A stretch of 64,000 bases of DNA from the NCBI GenBank assembly GCA_907164885.2, contig OU015495.1, positions 213,275,589 to 213,339,588 on the forward strand. The letters are read 5' to 3'. Each line of letters opens with the position of its first letter. Position 1 is the stretch's first letter. The DNA is from Dolomedes plantarius. Lineage: Eukaryota > Arthropoda > Arachnida > Araneae > Dolomedidae. The position numbers were made by a program, and so were the translations under genes. The notes below the pieces were generated by a model. That model saw only the letters and a program-made list of their open reading frames with translations, was not told the DNA's origin and searched no databases. Below are positions 1 to 11,791 of this stretch, piece by piece.

Positions 1-252
1 TCTATAAATTTGAAAAATATTTCGTATTTCAAAGAATTATGCGCAGTTTTGTGACAAACACTTCAATTAACAATTCTGAGAAATTTGGAAGATATGAGAA
101 GGAAATGAATACGCATGGAGCCTTTTGAAAAAATTTAGCGTTTTTGAAGAATTTTTTGATAAACAGGTCTAATTCCTCCACAAAATACTTATTTGTGAAT
201 CCTAAGTATTTTCAATGTAGTAGAAAGGAATATTAATTATACTCATGTGGTG

Positions 253-396
253 TATAGAGTAAAATATTGAAAATTAAAGAAGAACGAGATTGGAGGTCCC
301 CCGTTCCCTTAAGGGGACAACAAGGAACTTTCTCGCACTTCTTTAATTTTCAATATTTTACTCTATAGGAGTAAAATATTGAAAATTTACTCTATA
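253..396. repeat. Perfect 30-bp inverted repeat with a third partial copy
   Basis: Positions 253-282 are the exact reverse complement of 338-367, separated by 55 bases. The loop holds a smaller hairpin (GTCCCC near 297 against GGGGAC near 314). A third, partial copy of the right half follows at 368-396. The whole block abuts the truncated end of a Tc1 relic at 410. It could be a foldback element or a repair product; no family was recognised. Confidence 0.85.
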
Positions 397-409
397 CTAA
401 TATATACTT

Positions 410-968
410 CTTTGGAGTGATGAATCGCGCTTGACAATCTGACAGTCCGATGGACGTCTGGGTTTGGCGGAGTGCTTCTTACGCGACTGCATTCTTCCGA
501 CAGTTAAGCTTGGTGGTGGCATCGTCATAGTGTGGGGGCGTTTTTCATGGTTTGGCCCGGGTTCCTTAGTTCCTGTGGTTGGAAACATGAACTCTGGGAT
601 GCATGCGGACATTCTGGACAATGCTGCTCTCCCCACTCTATGGCAATATTTCGGGGAAGGCCCATTTCTCTTCCAGCAGGAGAACTGCTCCATTCACAGA
701 GACTTGCGCAGGCAGGGTTTGACGAAATGGCTCTTCAAAAACTGGACTGCCCTTCTCAGAGCCCAGATCTAAATCCCATTGAACACCTTTGGGACGAATT
801 AGAAGGCAGATTACGTAGCCATCCCAATTGACTATCCTTACTGCCACAACTCACTTCATATGTGATGGACGCCTAGAAGTCAATTCCTATTCACACCTAT
901 TAAAAACTGGTGGAAATTCTCCCCAGACATGTGCAGGCTATCATCGATGCAAAAGAGCACCAACATCA
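410..968 (+). pseudogene. Tc1-like transposase fragment, frameshifted
   Basis: This is the catalytic domain of a Tc1/mariner (IS630 superfamily) transposase, the enzyme that cuts and pastes the element at TA sites. Translation from 410 gives LWSDESRLTI, then GGGIVIVWGRFSWFGPG, then LFQQEN. After a frameshift near 737 it continues SQSPDLNPIEHLWDEL and, after more breaks, LPRHVQAIIDAK. The first catalytic Asp (SDES) and the final Glu (PIEH) are visible. The second Asp is changed (QQDN is QQEN here). There is a stop just after LTI. It is truncated at the N-terminus, and its C-terminus abuts the Helitron at 969. Confidence 0.85.
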
Positions 969-1632
969 TCTATATATATAAAACAGTTCCGTAACTGACT
1001 CACTGAAATACAACGCACAGACCAAACCGCTGGACCTAAAGGGCTGAAATTTTGCATGGCGATTCTTCTTATGGTGTAGGGGTGCACTAAGAAAGATTTT
1101 TGAAAAATTCTTCTTACATTTTTTTAAAATTAAATTTTTAAGCTGTTTTTGTAACTTTTTTAAAGCTTGCATTTAAAATAATAATTTGAGGGTTATAACA
1201 TTTATATCACGAGAAAGATCCTAAAAATTCCTTTAAAATGAAATCCTTTTCTAACCTTTACCTCCATTGTCTGATTTTTGGTGAATTTTTAAAGATTAGT
1301 TTTTAGAATTTAATTTGTTAAATGCCAATCACGTGATTTCTTTTTCTGGTACTTTAAATAAATTTATCGTCGCGTGCATAACAACTAAATAGACAAAAAA
1401 AAAATATTTTTTTTCTAATGCAGCAGTCGATTGGATATTTATCCATAAAAAATAAATATCCCTTACGATTTTTTTATAAATATAAATATATATTTTTTTA
1501 CATCAATTATATACATTGATCGTCGTATTTATTATAAATATGTATATATATATTTTTTGGCATTAATTGCATACATTGACCGTTGTATTTAATTTGAATG
1601 TACTCCGTAGCGAAGTGCGGGTTTTCAGCTAG
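969..1632 (+). mobile_element. Non-autonomous Helitron, family A, copy 1
   Basis: It starts with TC (TCTATATATATAAAACAG) and ends with CTAG (GCGGGTTTTCAGCTAG). It lies between A at 968 and T at 1633, the Helitron A^T insertion rule. A short GC-rich potential stem (CCGTAGCG...GCGG) precedes the CTAG by about ten bases. There is no Rep/helicase coding. Internal (TA) stretches lie near the 3' end. Four further copies are in the window (5269, 12913, 23149, 52782). This copy is inserted in the Tc1 relic. Confidence 0.85.
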
Positions 1633-1704
1633 TATTAATATATGCCTCAGGACACTTTGAGTCCGTACCACTGGGCGTCCAGATACTTTTAGCCAGATAG
1701 TGCA

Positions 1705-2738
1705 TACATTTAGATACTTTACCCCAGTCTGTCATATTACATAAATTAATTTATTAACACCAGTCACTGCTAAAATTTTAAAACAAGGCAGTAACAAAAA
1801 TGTCAAAGTGTGCATGAATTTAGTGGAAACTTAGGGTTTGCGATCTTATGGAAATGTCACTTACCACATACTTTTGCACTAATCTCGCTTTTACGAAAAT
1901 AATTTTAACATTCTTCATGATTAGTTTTGCTTCCTTGCTTTCTTATTTTGGTCATCTTGAGAATTTGTACAAATATTTATTATGACTAATTTTCGTTTGT
2001 TAGAAAATATTCCCAAATACATGATAAATGACGAAAATGTTCCCGATTTCGAAGATTAGCCTGATTTGCATTCCACCCATATTAATATTCTCTGCATTCT
2101 GTTTATTTGCTCGCTGGTACTTTTTATTAAAATATTTTTCATTTCGGTCATATTGAACAAGTGGGAAAGCTTTCAATGATTTATTTCGGATAACTTTATT
2201 TGGCAAGAAAAATCTAAGATTTATTCCAGGAAAATTGCCAAAAAAAAAAGAGCAATAAATGATGAAAACATTCCAGTTGTTTTTTTGTGAAAAAAAATCT
2301 CATTAAATTATTTTTATCGTTAAAACCCGGCTTCATTTAGACCAGAAGTCAATAACAATACCAAACATCCATCCGACATTAATGGCACTGACCTATTATC
2401 CTTTCATAAGGATAAACGATAATCTTCTTTCAGATATTTTGCCCCCCCCCCCCCTGTGACAAACGCAGCGTGGTCATTTAACTGGTATGAATTTCCGACG
2501 CGAGGCTTACAAGTTGTTGCCTGTCGTTTTTGTCGTTAATCTCCCCACGCCATCAAAATGTAATTAAGTTATCTTTTCTTCCGAGAGTGGCCCCGCGTCG
2601 ACATCTTCTTCAGTCATCAATCACGGGGGGGCCCCGGCGTACATGCTGTATCGGGATAGTGTCGCAAGATTACAATGCAGAAATGACTGATTGTGTCTCT
2701 GGGAGACACACGAGCGCTCGCCACGTGGCGATTATCGG
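1705..2738. other. Unassigned AT-rich DNA with a GC-rich patch
   Basis: No gene or known element was recognised. There is a poly-C run at about 2443-2454. A GC-richer patch spans about 2460-2760 and includes an 8-bp hairpin, TGTGTCTC/GAGACACA, near 2692-2710. Short open frames in the patch match nothing I know. Confidence 0.4.
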
Positions 2739-3400
2739 GTAACGCGATATGACGCCAAGTAAGTAGCCGCCGAAGAAATTGTTTTAAAAATAAATCCCAT
2801 CGGATTAATAAAGCTGATGATGAAGGTAATACGATCTATTAATGAAAGAGGTGTACGGTCGAATTTGGGGTACTTTTCACGTTATAAGCACTACACTTGG
2901 CTTATTTTTAATCTTGGCGGAATTTAAATGAAAATGGAAAAAAAAAATTACATTGAACTGGTTTAAAAAATTTTACACCAGTTCAAGCTCATTATATGAT
3001 TATTTACGCACTTTCTTTGTGAAGGATACCTTGTTCTCGAAGTAATGTAATAGGTATCTGCTCATCTTTAGGCAATTTCCATATTTTAAAATCCATTACG
3101 TAAAAATACGGTCCGATTTTCTGACGGACTCTAAATTCATTACAATTTAAAGTAAGCGTATTTAATTACGGCATTCCATGAAGTCTTGTGGAATCTCCAT
3201 GGTCACGAAAATATTCGATCCCATATCGTCTCGTGATCATTGAATCTCGAGATTTGTATATTTTAAAATTGTAATTTGCCAATCGTTAGTGTCACCATAT
3301 CGCGTTACTTTTTCTCTCGCTGCGGCAATTTTTAAAAATGCGCCGAATTGGCGTGAAAACGATTGTAGTGCTTATAACGGAAAAGTACCGAATTTTGAAT
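2739..3400. repeat. Diverged inverted-repeat block, unclassified
   Basis: Two sets of inverted matches are visible. GTAACGCGATATG at 2739-2751 is the exact reverse complement of 3296-3308. A core GTTATAAGCACTACA near 2881-2895 recurs inverted near 3363-3380 as TGTAGTGCTTATAAC, with flanking GTACTTTT also conserved. The order is A, B, A', B', so this is not a simple hairpin. Positions 3079-3107 match 61392-61420 exactly in reverse complement, showing that part of it is dispersed. Confidence 0.5.
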
Positions 3401-3517
3401 AAGATGTTTTCATTTTGTCAGGATAGTATGTTTTCTGTGTGCGTGAGTCGGGTTCCTTATATGCTGACAAATTCAAAAATATTGATTAAATTATAAATTA
3501 TTTTACATTGCTGTGTA

Positions 3518-4780
3518 CACTGCTGGCCACCCAAATTGCAACACCAAGAAAGACAAGAGATATCACAACAAAATTTATTTTGTAGATAACATGTTGACCA
3601 AGTATCAAATGATTAAATTTATAGACTTCTGGGAAGTGTGGTTCCTGCCAAAATCAATAGCCAGAGTAGCCGCCATTGTTGGAGATCACCGCTGCCACAC
3701 GCCTCGGCATTGATTCAAACAGACTTTGGATGAGTTCTTGGGGTACAGCAGACCAAGCAGCTTCCACACGTTGCCAAAGTGGATCTGCTGTGGCAGCTGG
3801 GGATGGAATCTGGGTCAATCGTAGAGCAACCATGGACCACATGTTTTCTATCGGCGAAAGATCCGGAGAGCGAGGCGGCCAGGGAAACAATTCAATCTGG
3901 CGATTGACGAAGAACCGTTGGACAATGCGTGCCACGTGTGGTCGCGCATTATCCTGTTGAAATATGGCTGTGGATAAGCCCTGAAGGTAAGGAAGGACAA
4001 CTGGCTCCAACACCTCGGAGATGTAGCGCTGGCTGTTTAAAGTACCGGTAATGCGTACTAGAGGTGTGCGAGAGTGATATCCAATACCGCCCTATACCAT
4101 AATACCCGGTGCAGGAACAGTGAGGCGGTGCATAACGCAGCTGTTCAGCATCCTCTCTTCACGGTGTCTCCAAACTCGAATGCGACCATCGTGGTGTTGC
4201 AGACAGAAGCGTGACTCGTCAGTAAAGACAATTTCATTCCATTCTGCCGTCCACATCCTTCTGTCATCGCACCATTGGCGGCGGAGACGTCTGTGGTTCT
4301 GCGTCAAGGGTAGACAAAACAATGCACGTCTTGCGGACAGACCACTCTGCTGTAAACGGCGTCGAATGGTACGCGCACACACTGGATGATGCGTTACAGA
4401 CTGCATGTGCTGTGCTATGGTTCGTGATGTGACTGAGCGATCCGTCACTGCCATGTGCACAATTTGCCTGTCATCACGTGAAGTGACCTTCCTCTGTCGA
4501 ACTCGGATACTTGATCAAAAGATGATCGCTGTTTTTGACGAGGTATAATTGATCGGTTTTTTTTTAAAAAACCACAAGAAAATCACAATTGCCGAACTTG
4601 AAATCGTCGAAATCTCCAAGCCTTAAATAGCTCTTTGAAGTGGCGCCACAGGCGCGCGTGATGTGCGTCTGCGCTGAAATTCTAATCATTTGCATATCCC
4701 ACCTCCGCTAATGCATGTTGTAAATTTCATGTTATTTGCATGTTTCCTTCAGGGTGTTGCATTTACAGTGGCCAGCAGTG
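3518..4780 (-). mobile_element. Tc1-like transposon, 1263 bp, with TA duplication
   Basis: Terminal inverted repeats begin CACTGCTGGCCAC at both ends and continue with AATTGCAACACC on the left and AAATGCAACACC on the right. TA dinucleotides flank them at 3516-3517 and 4781-4782. The transposase lies on the minus strand. Ends and target duplication are intact, so this may be one of the younger insertions. The gene has a stop codon and no recognisable N-terminal DNA-binding region. Confidence 0.93.
3654..4514 (-). pseudogene. Tc1-like transposase (DD34E), one stop, N-terminus missing
   Basis: Reading leftward from 4514 the frame opens SSIRVRQRKVTSRDDRQIV, the linker after the DNA-binding domain. 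It reaches the first catalytic Asp in FTDESRF, then GRIRVWR, then APGIMV followed by TAG where the family has Trp (IMVWGG). The same frame continues LVRITGTLNS, FQQDNARPH with the second Asp, WPPRSPDLSPIENMW with the Glu, and ends RRVAAVISNNGGYSGY. Thirty-four residues separate the second Asp and the Glu. All three catalytic residues are kept. The helix-turn-helix half is not recognisable between 4515 and 4780, so the copy is defective in two ways. Confidence 0.9.
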
Positions 4781-4782
4781 TA

Positions 4783-5268
4783 CATATAAATGAAAGGTTA
4801 TCCTTGTTAATGCCTTAGAATGCTAAACCAATTCTTGTTAAGTCTTAAAAAACTGAAAAACACAGTCAGTAAAAAAATGGATCTCCCTACTGCAAAAGTA
4901 GTAGAAGTTTTAAATTAATTACTTATACTGTTTTATAAAGAATTTAACTAAAGTAATGTAAAAGTTTACTTAGATTTACAGGAATTCTTCTAAAAAATCA
5001 GTTATATTCTTCCTCATATCAGTCCTATTGACATTTAGTTGACAATTTAATTGTTAATTCTACCCAGTTTTTTAGAATTTGCAAGGGCGATATCCCCAAA
5101 ACGTAAATCCACCAACGAGTAATTGCGTGTTCGTTATTTTTATAAAGAATATAAGTGAAAAAACCCATCACATAACATTAACAAAATCACATAACATAAA
5201 CATCATTAACAAAATAAAGTTCATCACATAGCATTTAAACTGTTTACCTAACATTTAATCCCTTAAAA
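4783..5268. other. Unassigned AT-rich spacer
   Basis: No gene or known element was recognised. From about 5165 to 5250 there is a degenerate tandem array built on units resembling ATCACATAACATTAACA, seen three to four times, directly before the Helitron at 5269. Confidence 0.4.
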
Positions 5269-5968
5269 TCTATATATATAAAACAGTTCCGTAACTGACT
5301 CACTCACTGACTGACTGACTGACATACAACGCACAGACCAAACCGCTGGACCTAAAGGGCTGAAATTTTGCATGGCGATTCTTCTAATAGTGTAGGGGTG
5401 CACTAAGAAAGATTTTTCAAAAATTCTTCTTACATTTTTTTAAATTAAATTTTTAAGCTGTTTTTTAAACTTTTTTTACGTTTGCATTTAAAATAATACA
5501 TTGAGGGTTATAAAATCAGAGAGGGTTATAAATATCGAGAAAGATCATAAAAATTCCTTCAAAATGAATTTTTTTTCGAATTTTTACCTCCATTTCCTGA
5601 TTTTTAGTGAATTTTTAAAGATTAATTTTTAGAATTTAATTTATTAAATGCCGATCACGTGATTTCTTTTTCTGGTACTTTCAATAAATTTATCGTCACG
5701 TGCGTAACAACTAAATAGACAAAAAAAATATTTTTTTCTCTTTCTAATGCAGCAGACGATTGGATATTATCCAAAAAAATGCATATCCCTTACGATTTTT
5801 TTATAAATATATATATATAGATAGATAGATATTTTACATCAATTGTATACATTGATCATCGCATTTATTATAAATATATATATACTTATTTTTTGGCATA
5901 AATTGCATACGTTGACCGTTGCATTTAATTTGAATGTACTCCGTAGCGAAGCGCGGGTTTTCAGATAG
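5269..5968 (+). mobile_element. Non-autonomous Helitron, family A, copy 2
   Basis: It begins TCTATATATATAAAACAG after an A and ends GCGGGTTTTCAGATAG before a T. The canonical CTAG has become ATAG, a single change at the terminus. After the 5' end GACT is repeated several times (CTCACTGACTGACTGACTGAC). A (TA)n and GATA stretch lies near 5805-5830. No coding capacity. It is the same family as 969-1632. Confidence 0.83.
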
Positions 5969-7170
<1,202 letters not shown>

Positions 7171-7384
7171 CGATTTTGTACGTGGAGGGTAATCTCCAGA
7201 ACCACTGCACCTGTTTGAAAAATTCTTTCACTGTTTGAAAGGTACATTATTCCAGATGGACATAGGCTATATATTATGTAAATCTCATCAGTAGAAATAA
7301 AGTTAGGGGCTTAATCCTAACAATCTCCATTGTTACCGCTACTGTCCTCTACCGCTTTTTGTGCCGAAGTCTTCAACGATCCTT

Positions 7385-7445
7385 AGCGTGGTGCTATTGC
7401 AGTGGGCTTCTGATCTGACGATAGTGGTTCGAACCTAGCCGTTCT
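7385..7445 (+). other. tRNA-like remnant, possible SINE head
   Basis: TAGCGTGGTGCTATTGCAGTGG resembles a polymerase III A box region. GGTTCGAACCT near 7426 matches the B box. The acceptor and T stems do not pair well, so this is not a working tRNA. It fits a tRNA-derived SINE head. It sits just upstream of a Helitron 3' end at 7788. Confidence 0.3.
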
Positions 7446-7460
7446 CCGGCAAGCCTTTTT

Positions 7461-7685
7461 CTTTTAAAAAATTAACTTTAATTATTTACTAACGTAATAT
7501 TAATTTGAATATTATTTTAGGAATATTATTTGAAAAAATTTTTAATATTATTTTTAAAAAAACATTCTTTACTTAAAATCCTTTTTTTATTTATGTATTT
7601 TTATTTCATCTCTTAACCCATCTCTTTTAAAAGATTAACATTAATTAATAACTAACGTAATATTAATTCGAATACTATTTTAGGT
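7461..7685. repeat. Direct repeat of about 62 bp
   Basis: Positions about 7461-7523 recur at about 7624-7685 with few differences. Both contain ACTAACGTAATATTAATT and end in ATTTTAGG. The block lies directly upstream of the Helitron C terminus at 7788 and may be its interior. Confidence 0.7.
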
Positions 7686-7754
7686 GCTTAAAAGGTTGTA
7701 AAAAGATTTACAATTTATTGGCTATCAACTGGAAATTTATTGGTATAATATTTT

Positions 7755-7788
7755 GTTCAACCCGGACAAAGTCGGGACGGGCCGCTAG
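7755..7788 (+). mobile_element. Helitron 3' terminus, family C
   Basis: CCCGGACAAAGTCGGG at 7761-7776 can fold as a hairpin with an AAA loop. It is followed by ACGGGCCG and CTAG at 7785-7788, then T. This is the Helitron 3' end signature. I could not place the 5' TC end; the element presumably covers the direct repeat at 7461-7685 and perhaps the tRNA-like stretch. Confidence 0.65.
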
Positions 7789-8470
7789 TATGTAATAATA
7801 AGTGGAGTAAGCTCGGGGTGTAGTCGTAAATAGGCAAATGGAAACTGTGGCGGGGCTATGCAACTGGCCGGGAACTTCATCCCGGATCCATAATTTAATG
7901 TTTGTCGGACAAATTTTAGGCAAATGGACGTGGTCGTGGAGGCTGGCACACCGGAGAGAATAAACTAAGTTCTACGGCAGTAAGGAAGAGGCAATCTGCT
8001 CACAATATAGGATGATTTATTGGTTGACACCATCGCTAGATAACGTACAAAGTTGATTATGCTTAACACTTAGACATAAGTTTACACAGTTGACCGACAC
8101 ATCGCGCGTTGGCGGGGAACGGGGGGGGGGGGGCCGCCCGCAGTTTAGCAGCTCGAAAACTCACATCTTTCCTGGCTGAGAGCAAACACACAAAGACTAC
8201 AGACGCGCGAAATTTCTCGCCCGCGTACGGGTCTATACAACTTCTAATTCGCCAGAAACGGACACGTGATTAAGTCGCGTCATATGGGGTGATCGGTGGA
8301 TAGTTCTCTAATCTTATATAACAGTTATATAACGGATAATGCCTTGGGGTATATAATGACTTGGGGGAAAAACTAATAGATTATTTGGGTTGGATTTGAG
8401 GGGTAATGCTTTATTGCAAAAGGGTGAAAGAATTTAGATTGACGTTTTAATAATAAAAAGGTTTGTCATT

Positions 8471-8476
<6 letters not shown>
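7789..8476 (-). other. GC-richer block, possible solo LTR or promoter-like remnant
   Basis: On the minus strand a TATA-like TATATAAG (about 8311-8318) is followed by GC-rich sequence and an AATAAA signal near 8003-8009, the order expected in an LTR. A G run lies near 8119-8133. No clear TG...CA ends or target duplication were found, and no coding. The retroelement reading is weak. Confidence 0.25.

Positions 8477-8504
<28 letters not shown>
8477..8504. repeat. (AT)n microsatellite
   Basis: About fourteen AT units. No other content. Confidence 0.9.
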
Positions 8505-8744
8505 CTATATATAATAAAATAATCAAAACCAATTTTTGTAATCAAAATCATTATCTTCAAATACTGCTTTCGATTAGAAAAAACTGAGTAATCAAAAGCA
8601 TTATTCACTGTGAACACAGAGAAGGTATTTCTCGCTAATAACAGGAAACTGGTGAATTTCATTGTGGAAAATAATTAAAATGAATGGGAATTAATAGGGA
8701 ATTAGTTAAATAATCTAAAATATAAATTACTAGCATTATTGCCC

Positions 8745-8940
8745 GGCGTTGCCCGGGTAGATATATAGATATAAAATTTTTCATGCATTCCATCAAAAAA
8801 ATACTGGGCTGCACCCCCCGCTCTTCATGTTCATCTGGCCAGACAGAATGCGCTTAGCGCGTTTCTACTGAAATGATATACCCAGTATTCTTTTGATGGA
8901 AAGCATGAAAAATTTTATATCTATATATCTACCCGGGCAA
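8745..8940. repeat. Inverted duplication of a Helitron 3' region
   Basis: Left arm about 8749-8809 and right arm about 8880-8938 are near-perfect reverse complements. Both contain CCCGGGTAGATATATAG and the CATCAAAA...TACTGGG segment in opposite orientations, around about 70 bases of unique loop. The right arm stops inside the terminal hairpin, so it lacks the CTAG end. The other family B copy (30245) has only the left arm. Confidence 0.85.
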
Positions 8941-9342
8941 TCATTCTTTAAAAATAATTTCATTAATTTTCTTATGCCTTAATATAACTAATGGACTAAC
9001 AGTTCGGAATGAAAGTTATGTGTCGTTATGTTTCTCTGTTTAAAGAGCTTTTCCTCCCACTGTTTAAAAAGCCCCAAAACTCTAAAAGATTTATCTTATA
9101 TGATTTCACGGAATAAGTAATTCAAATACATATCGCATGTTAACTCTGTTTCGCGAACTTAGGGGAAAAAACCTGTAGAACTCTTATACTTCTTCCCATT
9201 TTATGATCCTCAAACAATTAATATATTTAGATCAACAGAAGGCTTCCAAAAACTTTCAAACTTAATTTTTTTTTCTTGCTTTTTTTTCCAAATTTTATTA
9301 AGTTCTATTAGTTTGAACGCCATTGTCTAAAATTGTCTAAAA

Positions 9343-9532
9343 CAGCGGTTCTCAACCTTTTTAGACTCACGATTCCACTAAACGTAAGAAAAATAAACAC
9401 CTCGTCCTCCCCCCCCCGTTACCCCCAGACCAACTCTCAAACCACCCCAGATCACCCCTCAGAATTCTACCGCTTTTCCCCCGCGTATCGAATTTGAAGG
9501 GTTGTCGTAAAGGGGCTGTATTCACATTTAAG
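9343..9532. mobile_element. hAT-like remnant inside the Helitron
   Basis: CAGCGGTTCTCAACCTTTTT at 9343 is a typical hAT terminus. Near 9523-9532 TTTAAGAACTGCGC is a plausible decayed inverse end. No matching 8-bp duplication was found, so the right boundary is uncertain. A C-rich stretch fills the middle. Confidence 0.5.
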
Positions 9533-9724
9533 AACTGCGCTTAGGGGCACAAAAATCATTAAAAAATTAATTAAAAAAACTAATTGAGCCTCAAATTTCA
9601 TTTTTCCTGATTTAAGTTTCTAGGGTCCAAAACATTAACTGTGCCGAATTTGGTCCCGGTGGGTGAAACAGTCTATGATTCTATAGCGGACAAACAAACA
9701 GACAAGCTCTTTTATATATATAGA

Positions 9725-10860
9725 TTATACCAAAGCGACATTCAAATGCTTGAATTCTTAATAATCTATGCATAATAGCAGATCCAATAAATTCCTCGGA
9801 TGTAGAGCAGTAATAAAAGTAAATATCACTCGATTGATAAGTCGACTATCATTCGACTTATCAATTTACAGTTGATAAGTCGAATTATCTGTTGAGGTGA
9901 GTGAAAAATTGTATAAGAAGTTGTATTAAAACTTTCAAGACTGAAACAAACAAAAAAAAAAATTGAAGACAAAAATGGCAAGGACCGATTTTTTATTTAT
10001 GTACGTTTATAAGGAGGGCTGTGCAGAAAATTTAAAAACTTTTTGTTCTACTTTTGTTGGTAAAATATAAAAGCGCTACAGCTGCCTTAATTCGCACGAA
10101 AGTAATGATTTTTTGAAACCCAAGAGAAAGAATTTTTCTTGATGAAAGGAAAGAAAACGCTCCCCTCAGTTATTACAAGGGATTACGGGGCTGAAGAAAC
10201 ATTTGTTTTCTTAATATAGTGTGATAAAAGTTAATCACGAAAAAAGCTTTGGAAGGCTTCCGCAAAAAGTTTGTTAAAGAGTAGATTCATAAATATTTGC
10301 ATATACTCCCTCTCAAAAAGTTTTTCCTGTTATGTCCCGGTGTTTTAATTAAAGTATTTCTTTTAACCAGAATAGATTTTGAGTCGCTATTAACTGCTCA
10401 AAGCGGTGACAAACTTAATCGCGTGAATCTGAATGTGTAGTCATTCCTGAGCTAAAACATTAAGTTTTAAAGCCTTGAGCTCAATTTTTAAGGAAAAGAT
10501 TGGGTAAACTTATTTTATTTTTGATTTCACATTGATTTCGAACAAAAATTTGGACAATGAAATTCTTATTATATTCTTAAATGGCATGTTGATGCTTCTG
10601 TGTTTAAATATGAACATAGTTCATACAACTGTTTATATAATTGAAGACAATCACAGCTGATATTAAAAAATAATGCCCACTTACCCAAAGCGTTTTTAAA
10701 CAGTTTTATTTAATTTCAAATTCCAGTAGCATTTAGAAAGTATATAAACGTCTGTATATTTGACAATTTTGGGCTTGGAATCATGATATAGTTAGTTCAA
10801 TTGGTAGCAGAATACCCTGGTACCTTTTTGAAAGAGTCGCTCGCACGGTAGAATATTAGA
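9725..10860. other. Unassigned AT-rich spacer with a palindromic motif
   Basis: No gene was recognised. At 9834-9884 the motif TTGATAAGTCGA occurs in alternating orientation three times (9836-9847 forward, 9854-9865 reverse, 9873-9884 forward), so it can form two alternative hairpins. The remainder is plain AT-rich sequence. Confidence 0.45.
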
Positions 10861-11067
10861 TTTTGGAAAGTATTCTCCGTTAAGCGATCTCTACTTGATT
10901 AAGCGGGAATGCTCGAGATGATGATATACCGCATTCTGCACATGAAATGACCTGCATATTCACTAGACATAAATCCTATAAATAATGCGTGAGACACCAC
11001 AGAAACGCATACTATGCAAAGGAAACGCTCATCTCGGATTTTTATGGGTCTTATGATTGCATTAAAT

Positions 11068-11791
11068 CAGGGGTTCCCAACCTTTTTATAGTACCGTACC
11101 TGTACGTTGTAAACAATTTGATAACGTACCGGTAGACCCAAGAATTTTGAAACGGGGAATAAAATGCAATGGAGAACATTTGTAATAAAGTAACTTGGGA
11201 TATATTTTTATTGCTAAACATATACATAAAATATAATAATCACTTTAAAAAATATATAATGAGTGAGAAGGCTGGGCCTGTTTATTATTAACTAAAGAAG
11301 TAATATCGGGCTCAATGCTTATCAGTTTAAGGCGAAAATCCGATTCAATGTCCGGCAAAGCTCTATATTTGGTTTTCATCGCAGTCATTGCAGAAAATCC
11401 TTTTTCACCTAAATATGGGGTCGCAAATAGCATTAAAAATTTTACTGCCTGGCAAGAAACTACTCAGACACAGTTATAATTCGTAAACACAGTTATAGAC
11501 ACAGTTATAATTTGCAGGCGAGTGGCAAATTTTTATGGGGCGGTCATAGATAACACATTCGGGTGTAGACGGCATCTTTTGAGATTAGGTAAATCGCAAT
11601 AAAGTATTACAACACAAACAATGGATAAGAAATTCCAAACTAACATATTAAAACGTATGGATTATTAGTTACTATAGTCATTTCTTTTCTTTTTTTGTAA
11701 TACATATTTTTAATAGATTTTTGTTTTAAATTGCAAAATCATTCGCGTACCGGTAGCTGCTTGTCCGCGTACCTAAGGTTGGTAACCACTG
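11068..11791 (-). mobile_element. hAT element with transposase tail, copy 1
   Basis: Its ends are CAGGGGTTCCCAACC on the left and, inverted, CAGTGGTTACCAACC on the right, typical hAT termini. The flanking 8-mers are CATTAAAT and CACTAGAT, an 8-bp duplication with two changes. It carries a hAT dimerisation fragment on the minus strand. A second copy lies in opposite orientation at 12005-12728. Confidence 0.9.
11245..11433 (-). pseudogene. hAT transposase C-terminal dimerisation fragment
   Basis: The 62-residue frame reads LGEKGFSAMTAMKTKYRA and continues through SDFRLKLISIEPDI and NNKQAQPSH. This is the C-terminal dimerisation region of ZBED5-like hAT transposases, which pairs transposase subunits. 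The RNase H-like catalytic core and the BED zinc finger are absent, so it is a leftover of an internally deleted element. The frame is still open, unlike copy 2. Confidence 0.85.

Larger units (their letters stand above)
410..1704 (+). mobile_element. Tc1-like element relic, split by a Helitron
   Basis: The left part (410-968) carries a decayed Tc1 transposase. The right part (1633-1704) ends in a Tc1-type terminal repeat whose reverse complement begins GCACTATCTGGCTAAAAG. A Helitron lies between them (969-1632). The left terminal repeat and the DNA-binding half of the gene are missing. The right terminus resembles that of the relic starting near 24779 (CACTATATTGCCAAAAG), so the two are probably related families. 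Confidence 0.75.
8730..9724 (-). mobile_element. Non-autonomous Helitron, family B, with inserted sequence
   Basis: On the minus strand the 5' end is TCTATATATATAAAAGAGC at 9724, preceded by A. The 3' end is a strong hairpin CCCGGGCAACGCCGGGC followed by AATAATGCTAG ending at 8730 and then T. A second copy lies at 30245. The interior is enlarged by an inverted duplication (8745-8940) and a hAT-like insertion (9343-9532). No Rep/helicase coding was seen. Confidence 0.88.

Noticed and set aside
7385..7445. A functional tRNA gene
   Set aside because: The B box is good but acceptor and T stems do not pair; kept only as a tRNA-like remnant.
10790..10830. TAGTTCAATTGGTAGCAG resembling a tRNA A box
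   Set aside because: No B box or tRNA-like fold follows; it lies in a decayed Tc1 region.
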